Below, one piece after another: positions 1 to 8,531 of a stretch of 64,000 nt of DNA. The stretch lies in contig JAUIKM010000034.1 in assembly GCA_030430495.1 (NCBI GenBank), positions 1 through 64,000 of the forward strand, read 5' to 3'. Position 1 is the stretch's first letter. The number at the start of each line of letters is the position of its first letter. Made by a program: the position numbers and the translations under genes. Source of the DNA: a bacterium. Lineage in GTDB: Bacteria; Bacteroidota; Ignavibacteria; Kapaibacteriales; UBA7675. Below the pieces are notes generated by a model that was not told the DNA's origin, did no database searches, and saw nothing but the letters and a program-made list of their open reading frames with translations.

Positions 1-641
1 CACGGACGTGCGGACCCTGTCAAATTCTCGTCAGCACCGACAGGGTCCGCACGTCCGTGTTTACCAGCAGCGACACGGGCCGGACATGGACGCCGCACGA
101 CTACCGATTTGACGACACGCCGAGCGGTAAGATCCGCAGCATTCTCGTTGACCGTTTTGACAACTTTATTGTCGGCATGAATGGCGAAGTCTGGTACACG
201 GCAGATTTTACCGAGACATGGACTCAACTTTCCGGTTATCTGGAGTTTCAGGAAACGATTTATTCAATGTGCCTCGACTCATCCGACTATCTCTACGTCG
301 GAACGCAGCAAGGACGCATCTACCGCAGCCGCGAACCCATTTACTCCATCACCAGACTAAACACTTCCGAATCAACCGACTCTGAGTTTAACTTCTCACT
401 GTCTCCAAACCCGACGACGGGAGACTTAACACTGGACTTCACACTTGAGACTCAGGGACTTGTGACTGCTGAGCTGTTCGACATGCGCGGCACGCTGGTT
501 GAACAAGTCTTCTCACGGCAATACTCCGCCGGTTCTCACCGCGTGACTAACAAGATGGATTTTGTTGTGGCGGGTGTGTATGTGCTGCGGTTAAGTGTGG
601 GGGCGCGAGTTTCAAACAAAATGATCGCGATAGTTCGTTAA
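1..641 (+). CDS. T9SS-sorted beta-propeller (BNR/Asp-box) surface protein, 5' partial
   Basis: The frame is open from the window edge, so the start is missing; a GTG at 57 is internal to it. Two Asp-box/BNR-like blades are visible (SSDTGRTW near the beginning, then TADFTETW). The last ~80 residues are a Por-secretion (type IX) C-terminal sorting domain: SLSPNPTTGDLTL, a LFDMRGTLV strand, GVYVLRLSVG and a basic end (MIAIVR). Such proteins cross the inner membrane by Sec and are exported by T9SS. The ligand or enzymatic role cannot be read. The first 59 bases form a perfect inverted repeat, so the extreme 5' translation is suspect. Confidence 0.75.
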   Translation, partial: RTCGPCQILVSTDRVRTSVFTSSDTGRTWTPHDYRFDDTPSGKIRSILVDRFDNFIVGMNGEVWYTADFTETWTQLSGYLEFQETIYSMCLDSSDYLYVGTQQGRIYRSREPIYSITRLNTSESTDSEFNFSLSPNPTTGDLTLDFTLETQGLVTAELFDMRGTLVEQVFSRQYSAGSHRVTNKMDFVVAGVYVLRLSVGARVSNKMIAIVR

Positions 642-899
642 GCATTGCGCCCAATCCCTTCGGCGGGAGGCATTGAACTTCCGACGACACACCATGTACA
701 AATGGGCGGCCTTACACGAAAGGCCGGCGGGCTGGGCGCCCCGCCTCCCAACACTGCCCAAAACCTCAAACCCCGGCGTCACACGACATACAACAAGAAC
801 AACACAAGCCGGAATCCATCGAACGGCGAAGCGCTCGGACGCACGTCAATACATCGGCGAGGAGAGCTCAACAAACAGCGGAGCCATGTGCGAATCGAC

Positions 900-1625
900 T
901 TAAACAGAAGCCTCGCGTTCGCACATGAGTTTAAAGCCGATGCCGTGCACGTTGAGAATGCGAAGGGACTCGTCGTCCTTGAGCAACTTGCGCAGCTTGG
1001 TGATATACACATCCATGCTGCGCGCGTTAAAATAAGTATTCTCGCCCCAGATGCGCTCCAGCGCCACCTCGCGTTTAACAGTGGAATTCATGGCCGAACA
1101 AAGCATCGCCAGCAGCTCCGACTCGCGGGCGCTGATGGTGCGCACCTCGCCGTTGATCTTCAGCTCGCGCGTCTCGCTGTCGAATTCGTAGCGGCCGATG
1201 TTAAACGTGCTCTCGCTGGATTCGGCGGGGTTGTACATTCTTGTGCGACGCAGAATTGCGTGCACGCGCAGCAGCAGTTCCTCAATGCTGAACGGCTTGG
1301 TGATGTAGTCGTCCGCGCCGATGGTAAAACCCTCGACTTTGTCTTCTTTCATCGATTTGGCCGTGAGGAAGATCAGCGGCACGGAACTGCTCCGGGCGCG
1401 AATTCGACGGGCCAGCGAAAAACCGTCTTCCTTTGGCAGCATGACGTCGAGCACACAGAGGTCGTATTCGGCATTCTGAAAAGCCGCCCAGCCGGCCAGA
1501 CCATCCTTAAACAAATCGACGTTAAACGCGCCCTTTAACTCCAGAAACTCGCGCAGGACTTCGCCCAGGTTGGGGTCGTCCTCCACCAGCAGAATGCGAG
1601 CCGGATTGTCCGAAGCCTGCTTCAT
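900..1625 (-). CDS. OmpR/PhoB-family response regulator
   Basis: 241 aa. Receiver domain at residues ~10-125 with acidic pocket E15-D16-D17, phospho-acceptor D60 (CVLDVMLP), T88 and K110 (ITKPF). A winged-helix Trans_reg_C DNA-binding domain follows (~140-236, with the ISARESELLAML motif). It acts in the cytoplasm as the output of the kinase encoded immediately upstream. The kinase TGA and this ATG overlap as ATGA, so the two are translationally coupled. The target genes cannot be inferred. Confidence 0.95.
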   Translation of the reverse strand: MKQASDNPARILLVEDDPNLGEVLREFLELKGAFNVDLFKDGLAGWAAFQNAEYDLCVLDVMLPKEDGFSLARRIRARSSSVPLIFLTAKSMKEDKVEGFTIGADDYITKPFSIEELLLRVHAILRRTRMYNPAESSESTFNIGRYEFDSETRELKINGEVRTISARESELLAMLCSAMNSTVKREVALERIWGENTYFNARSMDVYITKLRKLLKDDESLRILNVHGIGFKLMCEREASV

Positions 1626-3478
1626 ATTTTTTCCTCCTGCGGCTTGTCGGTCGCCTTGTTGACATCCCCGGCGGCGTTCAGAGCGACATCGTGTTTACCG
1701 GGCGGCGGACCGTCAACCGGAAAACTTAAACAGAACGTCGAACCCGCTCCGCTCTCGCTGCGGACGTCGACGCTGCCGCCATGCGCCAGCACGATGTCGC
1801 GCACATAACTGAGGCCCAGGCCGAAACCCTTGACGTCGTGAACATTACCGGTGGGCACGCGGTAAAATTTGTCAAAGATGCGGCGGCGCGCTTCGCGTGA
1901 AAGGCCCAAACCTTTATCGCTGACCTCAACGAGCAGGATGCCCGGCCGGTTAAAGGTGCGCACGGTGATGCGCGGCTTTTCCGGTGAATATTTCTCGGCA
2001 TTGTCGAGCAGATTGTAGATGACGTTGGCCAGGTGAACCTCGTCGCCGACAATATTAAACTCGTTCGCATCCAGTCGCAGATCCAACTGACCGCCGACTT
2101 GCTCCAGCCTGACGCCAAGCGTTTCCGCGGCGGCGCGCACGAGGCGGTGTATGTCAAATCGCTGCAGGTGCAGGTTTAACTCGCCGCGGTCCATAATGGC
2201 GGCCTGCAGAGCGCGTTCCACCTGGTGCTCCAGCCGTTTGTTTTCGGCAAAAATGACGGAGGCAAAACGTTGTACCCGATCGCCGCGGTCTGCCACCGTC
2301 GGCTCCAGCAGCGCTTCGCTGGCCAGCGAAATTGTGGAGATCGGCGTTTTAAACTCGTGCGTCATGTTATTGATGAAATCGGTCTTGATATCGGATATCT
2401 TTTTCTGGCGGATCAGAGCATGCAGCGTGAAAGCAAAACAGGCGATCAGCAGGAGCAGAAAAAGCAGTGAAGCGCCGAGGTTAAATCCCATCGACATGAG
2501 AATGTGGTTCTGTTGGTCGGGAAATTCCACCGTCAGAAACTCGCTGGGACGCAGCACGTCCCTCGGAAACAGCACCGCGCGATAGGCCTTGCCTGTGGTT
2601 GCCGCGTCGGCCTGATGCAGCGGCTCGATCGACATGTTGAACGGCATGTCGATGCCGCGGCGAGTAAAATCATCGTTGAGGCGACTGCGCAGAACACTTG
2701 TATCGATGCGTTGATCGGCCGTCATCGCGGTCGTCGTGAGCTCCCGCAGCAGGCGGTCCGAGGTGCGTGCAATTGCGCGCACGCGTTTGTTGGCGCGATG
2801 CGAATACAGCTCGGTCGTGTCATCGCTTTCGGGCATTCCGACAATCAGCCGCACATTGCTGTCGAGACCTTCCAGATGATCGAGGACGGCCGCCGACGGA
2901 AGGGCCGAATCGCCTGAATCGGACTGCCAGGTAATGTTGATTTCCTGATCGATGCTTCCCGGCAATTCAGCGCCAATTTCAAATGATGATTCGTCCGACA
3001 AACGAATCTGCGTGGTGCGCACGTGCGTCTGCATATCGAGGTCGACGTTGACCGAATCGGCCGTGCCGCCGCGGTACACCTGAACGCGCACATCGCTGCC
3101 GCCGTCATAATCATCGTCATCGGCAAGCCTATCGGTGCGGAACTCACCCAGCTCGGTGGTAATCAGTCTGAGGTATTGCAGCGCCGCGGCGGCCCCGCTG
3201 TCCCGCAACAGCTGATCTTCGCCGTTGATCGTGTCGGTGTTGACGATGATCGTATGCCCCATCAGACTGTCCGCGGCGATAAACTGCACGATGTCCGCCG
3301 CCATTTCGGTCTGCTCGACGTTATCCACCGCGTCCCGCAGAACGTCCTGTACCTGACGGGCAAAACGCGACTCTTCAAGCTCGACGGCCGCCGCAATCCA
3401 GGTGAGTTGCATTGCGATCAGCCCAAGCAGGGCGATGCCCGCCGAAGCGATTATCCATGGAAATGTTCGTTTTGACAT
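1622..3478 (-). CDS. Membrane sensor histidine kinase
   Basis: 618 aa from the ATG at 3478, which follows a GGAG Shine-Dalgarno; the frame stays open upstream but that part is not kinase-like. TM1 is at ~8-28, followed by a ~300-residue extracytoplasmic sensor region with an Asp-rich segment (RLADDDDYDGG), then TM2 at ~326-355. Next come the HisKA H-box (NNMTHEFKTPIS, H374), N-box (NLLDNAEKYS, ~489), G1 (DKGLGLS, ~521) and G2 (GFGLGLSYV, ~551). It partners with the downstream OmpR regulator (4-bp overlap). The large sensor domain was not recognised, so the signal is unknown. Confidence 0.93.
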   Translation of the reverse strand: MSKRTFPWIIASAGIALLGLIAMQLTWIAAAVELEESRFARQVQDVLRDAVDNVEQTEMAADIVQFIAADSLMGHTIIVNTDTINGEDQLLRDSGAAAALQYLRLITTELGEFRTDRLADDDDYDGGSDVRVQVYRGGTADSVNVDLDMQTHVRTTQIRLSDESSFEIGAELPGSIDQEINITWQSDSGDSALPSAAVLDHLEGLDSNVRLIVGMPESDDTTELYSHRANKRVRAIARTSDRLLRELTTTAMTADQRIDTSVLRSRLNDDFTRRGIDMPFNMSIEPLHQADAATTGKAYRAVLFPRDVLRPSEFLTVEFPDQQNHILMSMGFNLGASLLFLLLLIACFAFTLHALIRQKKISDIKTDFINNMTHEFKTPISTISLASEALLEPTVADRGDRVQRFASVIFAENKRLEHQVERALQAAIMDRGELNLHLQRFDIHRLVRAAAETLGVRLEQVGGQLDLRLDANEFNIVGDEVHLANVIYNLLDNAEKYSPEKPRITVRTFNRPGILLVEVSDKGLGLSREARRRIFDKFYRVPTGNVHDVKGFGLGLSYVRDIVLAHGGSVDVRSESGAGSTFCLSFPVDGPPPGKHDVALNAAGDVNKATDKPQEEKI

Positions 3479-3754
3479 GTACACTCCGTGCGTCCTTTTG
3501 CACCGCAAAGCGACCCTTTGTCGGCCGGACGACGCTGCTAGATACGCATCAGCCATAAAATAGGTGTTCGACCGCGCCGGAATTAACATTTTTTAACAGG
3601 TGGGCGCCGCGACTTGTTCGCCGAACAGATTCATCGTATTTTGGTTATCTGTCGTAAATTGGCTCAATGTGCGGCGTCGCGTCGGCGCGTTTCTCAGGCG
3701 ACGTCCAGTATAGTATCGGAAACACAGACTTTCAGCGCACTGCAGATTAGCTGT

Positions 3755-4957
3755 ATGTCCAACGCTCCCAAACCCCTCTCGGTTTTGCTGGTCGATGACG
3801 AGCCGGAAATCCTCGCGTTGACGGCCGAGTTCCTGTCCGAGGAATTCGATGTCCGCACAGCCGAAGACGGCGTGTCGGCGCTGGCGGAGTTTGAGCGCAA
3901 CCCCGCGGACATCATCATCAGCGATCAACGCATGCCCGGCATGACGGGTGTGGAGTTGCTGCGGGAGAGTCTGAAAATTGCACCCGATGCCGAGCGCATC
4001 ATCCTGACGGCGCATGCCGAACTCCAGCTGGTGATAGACTGCATCAACGAAGCGCACGTCAGCCACATCCTGACCAAACCGGTCAAACCCGAACAAATCG
4101 TCCTGACCGCGCGCAAGGCGTCCGAATCACTGCGTTTGCGCCGTGAAAACCGCCAGCTACTCCGGTCGCTGCAGAAGCGCAATCAGGACCTGCGCGCCGC
4201 GGTGGAAGCGCGCACCGAGGAATTGCAGCAGGCCAATGCCGCGCTCCGCACGCTGCAGGAAGCACGCGAGCAAATGGTCAGAATCGCCGTGCACGACCTC
4301 AAAAACCCACTGTCCAACCTGCACCTGGCCCTGGGCGTGCTCGTCGATTCCGATCAGCGCGACGACCGCCGCGAGTTCGGCGAGCTGGCGCAGGACTCCA
4401 TCAATGCCATGGACACGCTTGTTTCCGACATGCTGAGCATCGCCGAGCTGGAGAAAGGAAGCAGGTCAGGCGACCATCGCGTACTGATGACTCCGGTGGA
4501 CATTCTACACGCCAGCGTGCAGGCCTTTCAGCCGGCGGCGCGGCGCAAGAACATCGAACTCCGCCTGGAGTTGCCTGAATCGCTGCCGCTCGTCAATGTC
4601 AACGAAACGCAGATGCGCGAGGCCTTTGACAACCTCATCAGCAACGGCATCAAATATACGCCGCGCGGCGGCCAGGTGATCGTGCGAGCCTGCCTGTCCG
4701 ACGACGGCCTGGAACTGGCAGTCTGCGACAACGGCCTGGGCATGACGCCCGAAGACATCGACAATGCCTTTGGAGAATTTCAGCGGCTTTCCGCCCGACC
4801 GACCGAGGGCGAGAGCAGCACCGGACTGGGGCTTTTTATCGTTAAACGCATCGTCGAGATGCACGACGGCAGGATCACGATTCACAGCGACGGGCGCGAC
4901 AAAGGAACGAGTTTCATCGTAACGCTTCCGGTTTTACAGCCGACCAACGGAAAATAA
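3755..4957 (+). CDS. Hybrid receiver-histidine kinase (RpfG/Hik-like layout, soluble)
   Basis: 400 aa from the ATG at 3755 (MSNAPKPL), where the receiver fold starts; the 47 codons of open frame before it look non-coding. Receiver at 8-122 with D57 (IIISDQRMPG) and K108. A coiled coil follows at ~125-170 (RRENRQLLRSLQKRNQDLR). The kinase core has H180 (RIAVHDLKNPLS), N-box N298 (NLISNGIKYTP), G1 (CDNGLGM, ~324) and G2 (TGLGLFIVK, ~356). There is no membrane segment. Because the receiver precedes the kinase, an upstream phosphate donor probably controls it. It is divergent from the kinase/regulator pair across a 276-bp shared promoter region, so crosstalk with that pair is plausible but inferred. 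Confidence 0.92.
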   Translation: MSNAPKPLSVLLVDDEPEILALTAEFLSEEFDVRTAEDGVSALAEFERNPADIIISDQRMPGMTGVELLRESLKIAPDAERIILTAHAELQLVIDCINEAHVSHILTKPVKPEQIVLTARKASESLRLRRENRQLLRSLQKRNQDLRAAVEARTEELQQANAALRTLQEAREQMVRIAVHDLKNPLSNLHLALGVLVDSDQRDDRREFGELAQDSINAMDTLVSDMLSIAELEKGSRSGDHRVLMTPVDILHASVQAFQPAARRKNIELRLELPESLPLVNVNETQMREAFDNLISNGIKYTPRGGQVIVRACLSDDGLELAVCDNGLGMTPEDIDNAFGEFQRLSARPTEGESSTGLGLFIVKRIVEMHDGRITIHSDGRDKGTSFIVTLPVLQPTNGK

Positions 4958-5078
4958 CGGCAACAGGCGCGCAGAGCGTTGTTTTTCGCGTGAAATTTTG
5001 CTAGTTACAAGCGCAACGACGGTCTCCGGGCATACGACCGCACACTCAAGCATTAATCAGTATTTTGGCGAGGCAACA

Positions 5079-5723
5079 ATGGCAGCTCAGATATTCGACA
5101 TCCACTCGGAAACGCCACAGCAATTCCGCATTACAAAGATTGCACACGACATTCGCGAAGGCGCGGTGATACTCTACCCCACCGACACGGGGTGGGCGCT
5201 TGGCTGTAATCTCTCCAACAAACAGGCCATCAAACGGGTGCGCGATATCCGCAACATCAGTGAAAAACACCCGCTGACCTTTTTGTGCGAATCGCTGACC
5301 AACATCTCCGAATTTGCCAAGGTTTCCAATTCCGTGTACCGCGCGGTGCGACGTCTGATACCGGGTCCTTACACCTTTATCCTGCCGGCTACACGCAATG
5401 TGCCGCGCTTTGCGCAGGACCCCAAACGCAAAACCACGGGCATCCGCGTTCCCGACGCGACGATCGCCATGGCGCTGCTGCGCGAGCTGGGGCACCCCCT
5501 GATTTCCATCAGCGCCAAAATCGGCGACGAAGCGGTTGACGACCACGACATGCTCATCGGCTCGCTTGAATCGCGCGTGGACATCGTCGTTACCTCGCGC
5601 TCCTATTCTTTCCAGGGCGAATCGACCGTAATCGACATGACGGGCGACGAGTTTGAAATTATGCGTGCCGGCGCGGGCGTCGAAACTGTCGTGGAACAAC
5701 TGGGCATCGCCGTGCCCGCATGA
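5079..5723 (+). CDS. YrdC/YciO/Sua5-domain protein (L-threonylcarbamoyladenylate synthase family)
   Basis: 214 aa. The ATG at 5079 (MAAQIFDIHS) is preferred over an upstream in-frame codon at 4998. The YrdC fold is recognised by YPTDTGWALGCN (~35-46), KRVRDIRN..KHPLTFLC (the K-x-R basic patch and SxxxP-like loop, ~55-75) and PGPYTFILPAT. The length and YPTDTG wording fit the YciO branch, whose physiological role is less certain than that of TsaC/Sua5, which makes threonylcarbamoyl-AMP for tRNA t6A37. It stands alone, with no tsaB/D/E neighbours. Confidence 0.9.
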   Translation: MAAQIFDIHSETPQQFRITKIAHDIREGAVILYPTDTGWALGCNLSNKQAIKRVRDIRNISEKHPLTFLCESLTNISEFAKVSNSVYRAVRRLIPGPYTFILPATRNVPRFAQDPKRKTTGIRVPDATIAMALLRELGHPLISISAKIGDEAVDDHDMLIGSLESRVDIVVTSRSYSFQGESTVIDMTGDEFEIMRAGAGVETVVEQLGIAVPA

Positions 5724-5837
5724 GCCGGCGGGAACTAAGAACTCAGACCGTTCGTCTTTAGGCGGCACATGGGAATTTGCGGTTAGCGATCCGCACCCAC
5801 ACAGCTCAATCTTTTTTCTTAACCGGAGAATTTTCCG

Positions 5838-6236
5838 ATGACATTACTTCAATGGACCGCCCGCGGAATCGCCATGGGCGCACTGGTTTTCTCGATTTCC
5901 GCTTGCGGCCAGGAAGGCGCAGACATGGAGAAAGAAGCGGATCAAATGGAACAGCCGGCCGAACAAGCCGAGCACATGGACCACGCTGAACAAGCCGACC
6001 ACTCCGCAACGGCGATGCACGCCAAAACCGTTAAAGTCTCGATCGACGGCATGACCTGCTCCAGCTGCGTCAAAAGCGTCGACGAAGCGCTCGCAGGAAT
6101 CGACGGCGTCTCCGAAAAGAACGTCAGCCTCGAAGACAACCAGTGTACGGTCACCTTCGATCCGGCCAAAACGGACGAAAAAAGCATCGTGGCAGCGATC
6201 GAAAAACTGGAATACAAAGCCGAAGTGATGAACTGA
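5838..6236 (+). CDS. Exported lipoprotein with heavy-metal-associated (HMA) domain
   Basis: 132 aa. The signal peptide ends in a lipobox (SISAC, C23). An acidic, His/Met-containing linker follows (~24-62; repeated EQAEHMDHAEQADHS-type units). A complete HMA ferredoxin-like domain (~64-130) carries GMTCSSC, giving metal-binding C74 and C77, with LEDNQCTVTFDPAKT downstream. HMA domains bind Cu(I), Zn or similar soft metals. Most are cytosolic chaperones or ATPase N-termini, so a membrane-anchored exported one suggests periplasmic metal capture or hand-off. SD CCGGAG precedes the ATG, and a strong terminator follows. Confidence 0.9.
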   Translation: MTLLQWTARGIAMGALVFSISACGQEGADMEKEADQMEQPAEQAEHMDHAEQADHSATAMHAKTVKVSIDGMTCSSCVKSVDEALAGIDGVSEKNVSLEDNQCTVTFDPAKTDEKSIVAAIEKLEYKAEVMN

Positions 6237-6263
6237 CGCTCGACCGTTTGTACTGACCGCAAA

Positions 6264-6302
6264 AGAAAAAGACCGCCCCTGCAAAGAGGCGGTCTTTTTT
6301 TA
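6264..6302. terminator. Bidirectional intrinsic terminator
   Basis: Perfect 12-bp stem (AAAAAGACCGCC paired with GGCGGTCTTTTT) with a ~10-nt loop and T-runs on both strands. It lies between the convergent HMA lipoprotein and the unknown lipoprotein and can serve both. Confidence 0.93.
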
Positions 6303-6323
6303 TTCTGCTGGTTTTAACCAGGA

Positions 6324-7388
6324 TCAGTTGAGCGAAAGCGATTCAACGGCCTTGTCAAAGACAGGACGCCATTTGTCCGCCTCGGGCGCGAAGTAATACA
6401 CGCTCACGCGGTACATGTTGTCGCCTTTGATGGCAAAGTAGATCGTGCCGTTGACTTTGTTGGCCTTGATCGCGCTGCGTTCATCGCTGATTTTGCGCGC
6501 GTCCAGACCGGCCAGTTTGGCGTTCTGAATACTGCCCGCCTTGTAGAGCTTCTGGTTTTCAGCGGCGATTTTGTCGAGGTCTTTCTGTTTGGAGGCGTCG
6601 AACACTTCTACCTGCACGTAGCAGTCCTTCGGTGCGTTGTCGCCGTCGCCAATATACTTTGCGCCCTGTTTGGCGCTCGCGCTGCGCTCTTTCACGCTTT
6701 TGAAGTTGGCCGGCAGCATCATGCTGTAGCCGTTGCCGCCCATGCGTTTGCTTTCCGCATCAGGAATAAAGGCGTCGCCCGCTTCGTAGATCGTGTCCAC
6801 GCGCTGCTCCGTCGGCAATTCGTAGGCCAGGCTGACCGAGTTGACAATCTCGTTGAATTTCGGCTCCAGCTCGGCAAAAGTATTGCCGAAGGCCAGCACT
6901 TCGACAATCGTCACGACCGAGTCGTCTTTGACGCCGAAGTAACGACGGCCTTTGTATTCACCGTCGGGATAACCGGGATAGATCACTTCGTACATCTTGC
7001 CGGTGTCGCCTTCGGCAAACAGGTGCTGCTGCACGGGCGAATATGGTTCCGGTACACTGTATTCCTTGGTCTCTTCGATCACCTGATCCAGAGTCATCGT
7101 GGAATCGATTTGAGTAACGCGAATGGCGACCTTCGCGCCGGTCTCGCCGTCCTGGAAGCGAGTGAAGCGCGCAATCACGCCGTCGGAGGAATAGTAGTTG
7201 GCCTGATCGCCGACCTTGCGGCGCTCGATCCAATTGCCCGGCACCTTCATCTTGAAGTTCATAGCGCCGTCTTCGAGCAAAGCCAGAGTATCGATCGACA
7301 CCTTAGGTTTCGGTTTTTCGGAGCCACAGGAAGACAGAACAAGGACCAGACACGCCAAAGCGAGAATGGGCACGCTGCGAACAGTCAT
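6324..7388 (-). CDS. Lipoprotein of unknown function
   Basis: 354 aa from the ATG at 7388, chosen because it gives a clean lipoprotein signal (MTVRSVPILALACL..LSSC, C21); the ~93 codons upstream of it in frame are not signal-like. The mature part has two similar halves, each with a 'dAMNFKMKVPGNW' or 'GYSMMLPANFKSV' opening and an FNEIVNSVSL or FDKAVESLSLN ending, so it is probably an internal duplication of a PsbP/LpqN-like alpha/beta module. That resemblance is from pattern only. It is monocistronic, ends at the shared terminator and carries no catalytic motif. Confidence 0.8.
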   Translation of the reverse strand: MTVRSVPILALACLVLVLSSCGSEKPKPKVSIDTLALLEDGAMNFKMKVPGNWIERRKVGDQANYYSSDGVIARFTRFQDGETGAKVAIRVTQIDSTMTLDQVIEETKEYSVPEPYSPVQQHLFAEGDTGKMYEVIYPGYPDGEYKGRRYFGVKDDSVVTIVEVLAFGNTFAELEPKFNEIVNSVSLAYELPTEQRVDTIYEAGDAFIPDAESKRMGGNGYSMMLPANFKSVKERSASAKQGAKYIGDGDNAPKDCYVQVEVFDASKQKDLDKIAAENQKLYKAGSIQNAKLAGLDARKISDERSAIKANKVNGTIYFAIKGDNMYRVSVYYFAPEADKWRPVFDKAVESLSLN

Positions 7389-7540
7389 ACGGAGTTCCCG
7401 AGAAGTTGGTAAGCGGAAATGATAAATTTGACAGGATAAACGAAAAATTACGCAAGCCGCAAGGAGTAGCCAAACCTTTTGTCGCGATTCGACCGCCCCG
7501 GACGTGTAAAATATCTGTAAAATCGCCCCGACGCCGCCCG

Positions 7541-8017
7541 TTACAAGGCTGCCAGCCGCCTGATAGCCTCGCTCTCCATGCGATAAATGAACCAGTCGTC
7601 CAGCTTGAACGCGCCGATTGACTCGTAAAAATTCATCGCCGAGCGGTTCCAGTCCAGCACCACCCACTCAAAGCGAGTGCACTCGTTCGCGGCGGCGTGC
7701 TGCGCCAGGCGGATCATCAGCCCCTTGCCGATGCCGCGACCGCGAAATGGTGGATGCACAAAGAGGTCTTCGAGATACAAACTCGGACGCCCTTCCCAGG
7801 TCGAAAAGGTGAAATAATACAGGGCAAAGCCCACCGGACGGCCATCCCACTCCGCGATAAAACATCCAAAACGCGGATTCGGACCAAAGCCGTACTTGCG
7901 GATATCCTCCACCGTCACCCGTACTTTTTCCGGTTCGCGCTCGTACTCGCCCAGGTCGCCAATCAGTTCCACAATTGTCGCCGCGTCACTTTCCACGGCG
8001 GATCGAATGTTTAACAT
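7541..8017 (-). CDS. GNAT-family N-acetyltransferase (diamine acetyltransferase-like)
   Basis: 158 aa from the ATG at 8017 (MLNIRSAVES), where the GNAT fold starts. The acetyl-CoA loop is FRGRGIGKGL (R92-x-x-G-x-G), preceded by YLEDLFVHPP. WVVLDWNRSAMNFYESIGA, with Y131 as probable general acid, is the pattern of the spermidine/spermine acetyltransferase (SSAT) branch. Polyamine or thialysine acetylation is therefore likely but not proven. It is a single gene. Confidence 0.9.
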   Translation of the reverse strand: MLNIRSAVESDAATIVELIGDLGEYEREPEKVRVTVEDIRKYGFGPNPRFGCFIAEWDGRPVGFALYYFTFSTWEGRPSLYLEDLFVHPPFRGRGIGKGLMIRLAQHAAANECTRFEWVVLDWNRSAMNFYESIGAFKLDDWFIYRMESEAIRRLAAL

Positions 8018-8531
8018 AATGTCGGTAATTGTGCGGCTGCACCGCGTTTGCACCACGTTGGTATTTGTCGGACGCACGGCCCGAGCCGGCTTTTGTTCAA
8101 CGTCCGCTCGCGACGGCATCACAGCCTGCCGGCAGATACAATTAGCACTATTTTGCCACGAGGTCCAAGCGCGGGTTTCGGTTGCAATTCCCTTCCGCCC
8201 GTACGTTGCGCTTCCGCTGCACACCTGGTTTGTCACTTGAAATTCCAACCAGAGCGCTGCGCCGCTTCTTTGCATTCCGCGGCTTACTCTTCCTCTTGTT
8301 TGTCAGCGGGTGCGAATCGTCCGGCTCCCGAATACTTCAGTCTCCCCTGACTTGACCTTGTATAGCGGCAATGCGTGAGCGGCATCAGGCGCGTGATTAA
8401 ACAACAAAACCCGAGGTCGGCAAACCAGCCTCGGGTTTTGAAGGGTGTGAGTGCGCAGTGGTAAGTGGGACATCGGCTTTCCGGACTGTTGACGGCCGAA
8501 CTCCGCTGCAAACCGTGGAATCAGAAAGGGA
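8018..8531. other. 514-bp intergenic region
   Basis: No supportable gene. It holds the promoter side of the GNAT gene, a copy of a weak intergenic motif (TCTTGTTTGTCAGCGGGTG near 8289-8311) and the terminator of the T9SS gene at 8406-8439. Confidence 0.6.
8406..8439 (-). terminator. Intrinsic terminator of the downstream T9SS propeller gene
   Basis: 11-bp perfect stem (AAAACCCGAGG with CCTCGGGTTTT) and a 12-nt loop. On the minus strand it ends in TTTTGTTGT. It lies 92 bp after the stop at 8532. Confidence 0.88.

Noticed and set aside
645-1538. 297-codon plus-strand frame
   Set aside because: Mostly antisense to the OmpR response regulator; composition is shadow-like.
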